64,000 nucleotides of DNA, from contig JAJOHG010000013.1 in assembly GCA_021029095.1 (NCBI GenBank), forward strand, positions 372,001-436,000, in the 5' to 3' direction. Position 1 is the stretch's first letter, and each line of letters opens with the position of its first letter. The notes under the pieces were generated by a model. It did not search any database, was not told the DNA's origin, and worked only from the letters and a program-made list of their open reading frames with translations. Both the position numbers and the translations under genes were made by a program. This DNA is from Phellopilus nigrolimitatus. Taxonomy: Eukaryota > Basidiomycota > Agaricomycetes > Hymenochaetales > Hymenochaetaceae. Below, piece by piece: positions 60,252 to 64,000 of the stretch.

Positions 60252-60942
60252 TATATGGGAGAAAGAAGTCGATATTGCCACAGAGACGGAGAGCCAGAGA
60301 GAATGACATACATCGATCGAGCCTCTTATACAAACCAATGTGCCATACTTTGCACTCTCGATTCTACGCCCATTTGACAGAGTGCGTATGCCATGGCAAC
60401 AGACTATCGCAGTCTCACAACTAGTCAGCTCTGGGAAGGCCGTGTCTTGTAGTCGATGATACTTGAGATGGGTTGTTCATTCAACGGAGGAGTTCGTGCT
60501 GGCAAGTGGTCGCGTGGTCGAAGTGATATTCTGAGAAAAACGACTGGATAATAGACACGAGCCCTCCAACGCGACGCATCTCGGTAAGATACCCCCAGTT
60601 GGGAGGACCGTCAAAGGCCTAAAAGGTTGGATTGGGGAGCTTTGCGTCGACCTTTGCACCGTACTGGTCTATCTGGCTTGGTAGTGGGGATAAACATTAG
60701 GACTAGGGATGCGCGGGGAGTGCGAATCCGTCATTTCGCCCGAGGACGTGGATATGGCCCCGTTAAGGAAAACCGTTTCACGGATAGTCGGATAGACACA
60801 GAGAAAGTACCGTTCAAGCCATCCTCGCCGCGCGTCAGCTCTAGAATCGGTGCGAAGCGATGCTTGAATCGTTAACAGCTTGAAGCGCGCCGGCCTGTGT
60901 CCATGTCGGATGTTGACGGCCACGGTGGTCTAGTCTACTGAA
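60252..60942. other. Intergenic upstream of the transposon
   Basis: 690 bp upstream of the M16 gene start. It holds that gene's promoter. A 60-codon minus-strand frame at 60477-60659 is unsupported. Confidence 0.45.
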
Positions 60943-60949
60943 CAAGAAG
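60943..60949. repeat. Left target-site duplication
   Basis: CAAGAAG directly precedes the left terminal inverted repeat and recurs at 61637-61643. A preceding A is shared with the last base of the element on the right, so an 8-bp duplication (ACAAGAAG) cannot be excluded. Confidence 0.8.
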
Positions 60950-61218
60950 TGAGGGGAGGCAACGCCGGCCAAAAGAGTGTGCACGCTTTGTAATCTGACA
61001 AATGATCGGCACTTGCCAATTTAAGGAATTTCGGTGGCAAAGGTTTACAGATAGCCAACTTGACACAATCCAGCCACTCTGTGCTGATTTTCTGTGACAA
61101 AAATTCATAAAACCATATTTTAAGGCTATACATACAATTTATACTTTATATTATGTGGGATTTTTATGAAAAAGGATTTGTAGCAAAGAAAAAGAGCAGG
61201 AGGTGAGCGCGTTTCGGC

Positions 61219-61230
61219 GGTCACGTGACC
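61219..61230. promoter_or_regulatory. Perfect 12-bp palindrome with E-box
   Basis: GGTCACGTGACC contains CACGTG, a classic bHLH factor site. It lies within the transposon, just left of the large hairpin. Function is only suggested by the motif. Confidence 0.4.
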
Positions 61231-61270
61231 TCAGCGCATGCAGAAATGGCCGCGCATACGTGCAAATGCG

Positions 61271-61537
61271 CAGAACGAGTTTTTGAGCTCAATTCTCCTC
61301 CGTTCTGCGCGATTTAAGCTGGTAAACGCTCGGGTGATATGGGGCTGGGAGGTCTACAAGCTCGAGTTTTTAATTTATTCCTCAAAGTGTCAGAACAGTG
61401 GTTACATGGCTGTTTTGACATTTTGAGGGAGAAATTAAAAAATCGAGCTTGTAGACCTCCCAGCCCCATGTCACCCGAGCGTTTACCAGCTTAAATCGCG
61501 CAGAACGGAGGAGAATTGAGCTCAAAAACTCGTTCTG
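61271..61537. repeat. Large near-perfect palindrome, 128-bp arms, 11-bp loop
   Basis: The left arm 61271-61398 and right arm 61410-61537 are reverse complements of equal length with only scattered mismatches, most near the loop. Outer ends read CAGAACGAGTTTTTGAGCTC and its complement. Transcription across it would give a long stem-loop RNA. Confidence 0.95.
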
Positions 61538-61636
61538 TAACTTTTCTTTCACTCAAGAGCCGCAAAATTTCCGTTTTTGGTAGACATGTAAGCAACTACA
61601 AATGCACACTCTTTTGGCAGGGATTGCCTCCCCTCA

Positions 61637-61643
61637 CAAGAAG
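61637..61643. repeat. Right target-site duplication
   Basis: CAAGAAG directly follows the right terminal inverted repeat and matches 60943-60949. Confidence 0.8.
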
Positions 61644-61804
61644 CATGAGCAACTCAAGGTGTTCGTCGGATATCGAGAAAAAGCAGCTCGGCAGGTTCCG
61701 ATGATTTGCTGCAGGTGGCACTGCAGTGGACGCCGATCGCGCACATAACTGAATCAGTGATATCTTGACTTCAATCCGCGACTACAGCCACATCAAATTG
61801 AAGC

Positions 61805-63273
61805 ATGGCACATCTCTCAAAGCCTGCAAAATACGACATCGAGGACTCGAACATAGCCTTGCTGGGCTCAGACGTACGTCGCCGCCCACGCCTTCCCGCC
61901 TCTCCACACGCCCGACGCTCACCCTGACGCCGCACGCTCCTGACCCGGAAACAAAATCCCCATCGCGGACGGGCCGCGCGCAGCTGGAGCACCGCGCGCG
62001 GGAGCACGCCGGGGACGCGGAGCCTGCGTGGGCATCCGCCGGCGCGGCGCCGGGCCTCGCGATCTGGCGCATCGAGCAGTTCCGTGTCGCGCGCTGGCCC
62101 GCGGAGCGCGCGGGCACCTTCTACGACGGGGACTCGTACATCGTCTTGCACGTGCGTCGTCGCCGTCGTCCTCTTTTTTTCCCGCAGCGGTAGGAACCTG
62201 AGCGACGGCCGCGCAGACGTACAAGAAGACGCCGGATGCGGATGTCCTGGCGTACGACCTCCATTTCTGGCTCGGCGAGAACACCAGCCAGGACGAGGCC
62301 GGCACGGCTGCCTACAAGACAGTCGAGCTCGACGACCGTCAGTATACCGCCAGCCCACACTGTTCTCACTAAACCCGGACGTGTCGTACATATGTACATG
62401 CAGATCTAAACGGGCTGCCGGTGCAATACCGCGAAGTCCAGGGCCACGAGTCCGCACGCTTCCGCTCGTACTTCCCGCGCCTGCTCAGCCTGCACGGCGG
62501 CGCGGCGAGCGGCTTCCACCACGTCACCGCGCCGCCGCCGCCCGCGCTGCGCAGGCTGTACCAGATCAGCGTGTCGGCGCACAAGGGCGCCGCGGGCGCC
62601 CAGACGACGCATCTCGCCGTGCGCCAGGTGGCCCCCGCGGCGGCGAGCCTGGGCAGCGGCGACGTGTTCGTCCTCGACCTCGGGAGCACGGTCCTGCAGT
62701 TCAACACCACCGCGAGCTCGGGCAAGGAGAGGTTCCTTGCTGCGGAGTTCGCCAGAAGCCTGGTGGACAGCAGGAGTGGACAGTGCGAGTTGAGTGTCTA
62801 TGGTGAGCCTCGCTACTCGCATGGCAAATGATGAGTCTCTGAATCAATCAAAATGTCGCGCAGACGAAGGGGGATCTGGTGTGGGAGTCTTTCTGTCCGC
62901 ACTGGGCGCCGACGCACTCCCCCCACGGCAAGCTATAACCCCTCCAGGACGCCGCACAGTGTCCCTCTACCGCCTGTCCGACGCCTCCGGCTCGCTCACG
63001 TTCGAGCCCGTCTCGCCGCCCACCGCCCACTCGCTCTCTTCATCCGACGCGTTCCTCGTCGACGCGTCCGCGTTCGGCGCGCCCGCCGCCATCTACGTCT
63101 GGATCGGGCGCGGCGCGTCGCTCGCCGAGCGGCGGCTCGCCGTGCAGTACGCGCAGCGGTACCTGCACGAGAAGCGGGCGCGTGACGGCGCGACGGCGAG
63201 CGCGGCGACGTGCATCGTGAGGCTCGGCGAGGGCAGCGAGAGCGAGGCGTTTCTGGAGGCGTTGGCGGGGTGA
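61805..63273 (+). CDS. Severin/gelsolin-family actin-severing protein
   Basis: Five exons (61805-61873, 61984-62151, 62217-62337, 62404-62802, 62864-63273) give 388 residues in phase. The order is that of three-repeat severins. The start is [20 protein letters not shown]. The first gelsolin repeat includes [28 protein letters not shown] and [20 protein letters not shown] with the calcium/actin-binding pattern. The second runs through [13 protein letters not shown] to [16 protein letters not shown]. The third is [17 protein letters not shown] to [20 protein letters not shown]. These proteins sever and cap actin filaments in the cytosol in a calcium-dependent way. The coding exons are far richer in G+C than the introns and upstream DNA. 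The upstream transposon lies close to its start. Confidence 0.93.
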
Positions 63274-64000
63274 GCGCCGCGTGCGGTATGGCCTGAAAAT
63301 AGACGAGTGCGGGAAGAGTCGGGAGCGGGGACCGATGACGAATACTTTACGTGTGGCTGCTCGGAAAATTCTGAAGTGTTTCCCGCCGCCGAGTGCCCGG
63401 CGCCCGTCGATCCCTGCGCCGATCATGACTCACGTCTCGTCATCAGCCAAGGAGGGGTAAAAATAAAATAACAAATAAAAATACACGTAAAAAGACGGAA
63501 AAGGGAGTTCTTGTAGTATGTACTACTTCGTGGACCCCTTCGTTTCTGCGAACGAACTGTGCCCCTCCGGCCTTTCTGCGGCGGCAGCGCGCCCAGCCCC
63601 CCGCGCGCAGATTTGAATAGGAATCAACATTGACCCCCCAGGCGTCTTAAGTGCAACGCATACAGTACGTACACACATACGGGCCCGCGCCGCGCCGGAA
63701 GAATCGCAAGGGATATCCGCTGTCGACGGCAGGTTCCCAGACGCATACACCGCACTCCTTCGTAGCTTCCGCAGGTGGGCGTCTACCGCGCGCTCTCGGC
63801 CTCGGCGCTGCAGCCTCCGAAGGAGACGCGAGGAAGGCAAGTGGTGGCCTGGACGCGGCGGCCCCGCTGGAAAAGAGCGCTGATTGTGACTGAACTGGTA
63901 ACAAGCCGAGGATCGCCCGGCGCCCCAGGTAGCGAGACGCGACGCGGCAGCGAAGGGCGCTAGCAAGACAGACGCGGGACGCCTCTGGGCTGGCGTGCGC
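63274..64000. other. 3' region of severin to window end, no gene seen
   Basis: A minus-strand frame of 147 codons at 63523-63966 and its plus-strand shadows are compositionally biased and show no motif. The A-rich stretch at 63460-63500 probably belongs to the severin 3' UTR. Confidence 0.45.

Larger units (their letters stand above)
60950..61636. mobile_element. Non-autonomous DNA transposon (MITE/foldback type)
   Basis: A 687-bp element with 34-bp terminal inverted repeats at 60950-60983 and 61603-61636. They match at 31 of 34 positions and begin TGAGGGGAGGCAA. It is flanked by the 7-bp direct repeat CAAGAAG. There is no open frame that could encode a transposase. The right part is occupied by a huge palindrome (61271-61537). 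Duplication length and terminal sequence come closest to hAT-like elements (8 bp if the ambiguous A is counted), but I cannot assign a superfamily. It is inserted between the M16 peptidase and severin genes, ending about 160 bp upstream of the severin start codon, so it could influence severin transcription. Confidence 0.85.

Noticed and set aside
61771..62457. 228-codon minus-strand frame opposite severin
   Set aside because: Low-complexity Arg-rich shadow of high-GC severin exons and introns; the severin model fits perfectly on the plus strand.
1..64000. CRISPR arrays, bacterial operons, phage or plasmid features
   Set aside because: The sequence is clearly eukaryotic and intron-rich; no regularly spaced repeats or prokaryotic gene order were seen.

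Overview
This is a gene-dense nuclear segment of a filamentous basidiomycete, most likely an Agaricomycete. Nearly every gene is broken by many short GT-AG introns of about 45-65 bp, and exons can be a few codons long. The gene set is also typical: a thaumatin-like protein, an F-box/LRR family, a Kre9/KNH GPI protein, a Zn2Cys6 regulator and Ser/Thr-rich single-pass membrane proteins. Gene models here were built by hand from splice sites and reading-frame phase. Where a total length is given, the exons join in phase from start to stop.

Layout. 1-2823 (+) is an Artemis/SNM1-type nuclease missing only its first few codons. 4914-5496 (+) is a small secreted double-psi beta-barrel protein, followed by 3.5 kb with no convincing gene. 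9064-15093 (-) holds an aromatic amino acid decarboxylase (492 aa) and a BZZ1-type F-BAR/C1/SH3/SH3 protein (21 exons, 653 aa), which is divergent from a Kre9/KNH GPI protein. 16623-17894 (-) is the CCR4-NOT deadenylase CAF1/POP2. 19337-20555 (+) is a thaumatin-like protein. 21228-24974 (-) has a GNAT acetyltransferase and an unrecognised cysteine-containing protein.

25-30 kb is a zone of damaged frames: an F-box/LRR pseudogene, an arrestin-like gene with two frame breaks, and an MPDU1 homologue with one apparent frame slip. An initiator tRNA-Met lies inside this zone. 31-38.8 kb carries an intact F-box/LRR gene, a coiled-coil gene (DUF5745-like), a berberine-bridge-type flavoprotein oxidase and a Urc1-type GTP cyclohydrolase II homologue. 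41.1-45.9 kb holds two convergent Ser/Thr-rich single-pass membrane proteins of similar architecture. A MYND-finger protein, a large Zn2Cys6 transcription factor, a DCAF-like WD40 protein and an M16 zinc peptidase (SDD3/YOL098C type) follow. A 687-bp non-autonomous DNA transposon with 34-bp terminal inverted repeats, a 7-bp target duplication and an internal 128-bp-arm hairpin sits just upstream of a severin/gelsolin gene (61805-63273).

The genes do not form an obvious pathway cluster. Several touch cortical actin and the cell surface (BZZ1, severin, KNH protein, two mucin-like membrane proteins, thaumatin-like protein). Others are housekeeping: deadenylation, dolichol-mannose use, DNA repair and uracil catabolism. 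The most unusual signals are the transposon with its large palindrome, the run of microexons (7, 7, 12, 14, 24 and 25 nt) in unrelated genes, a probable GC-AG intron and the cluster of broken reading frames.
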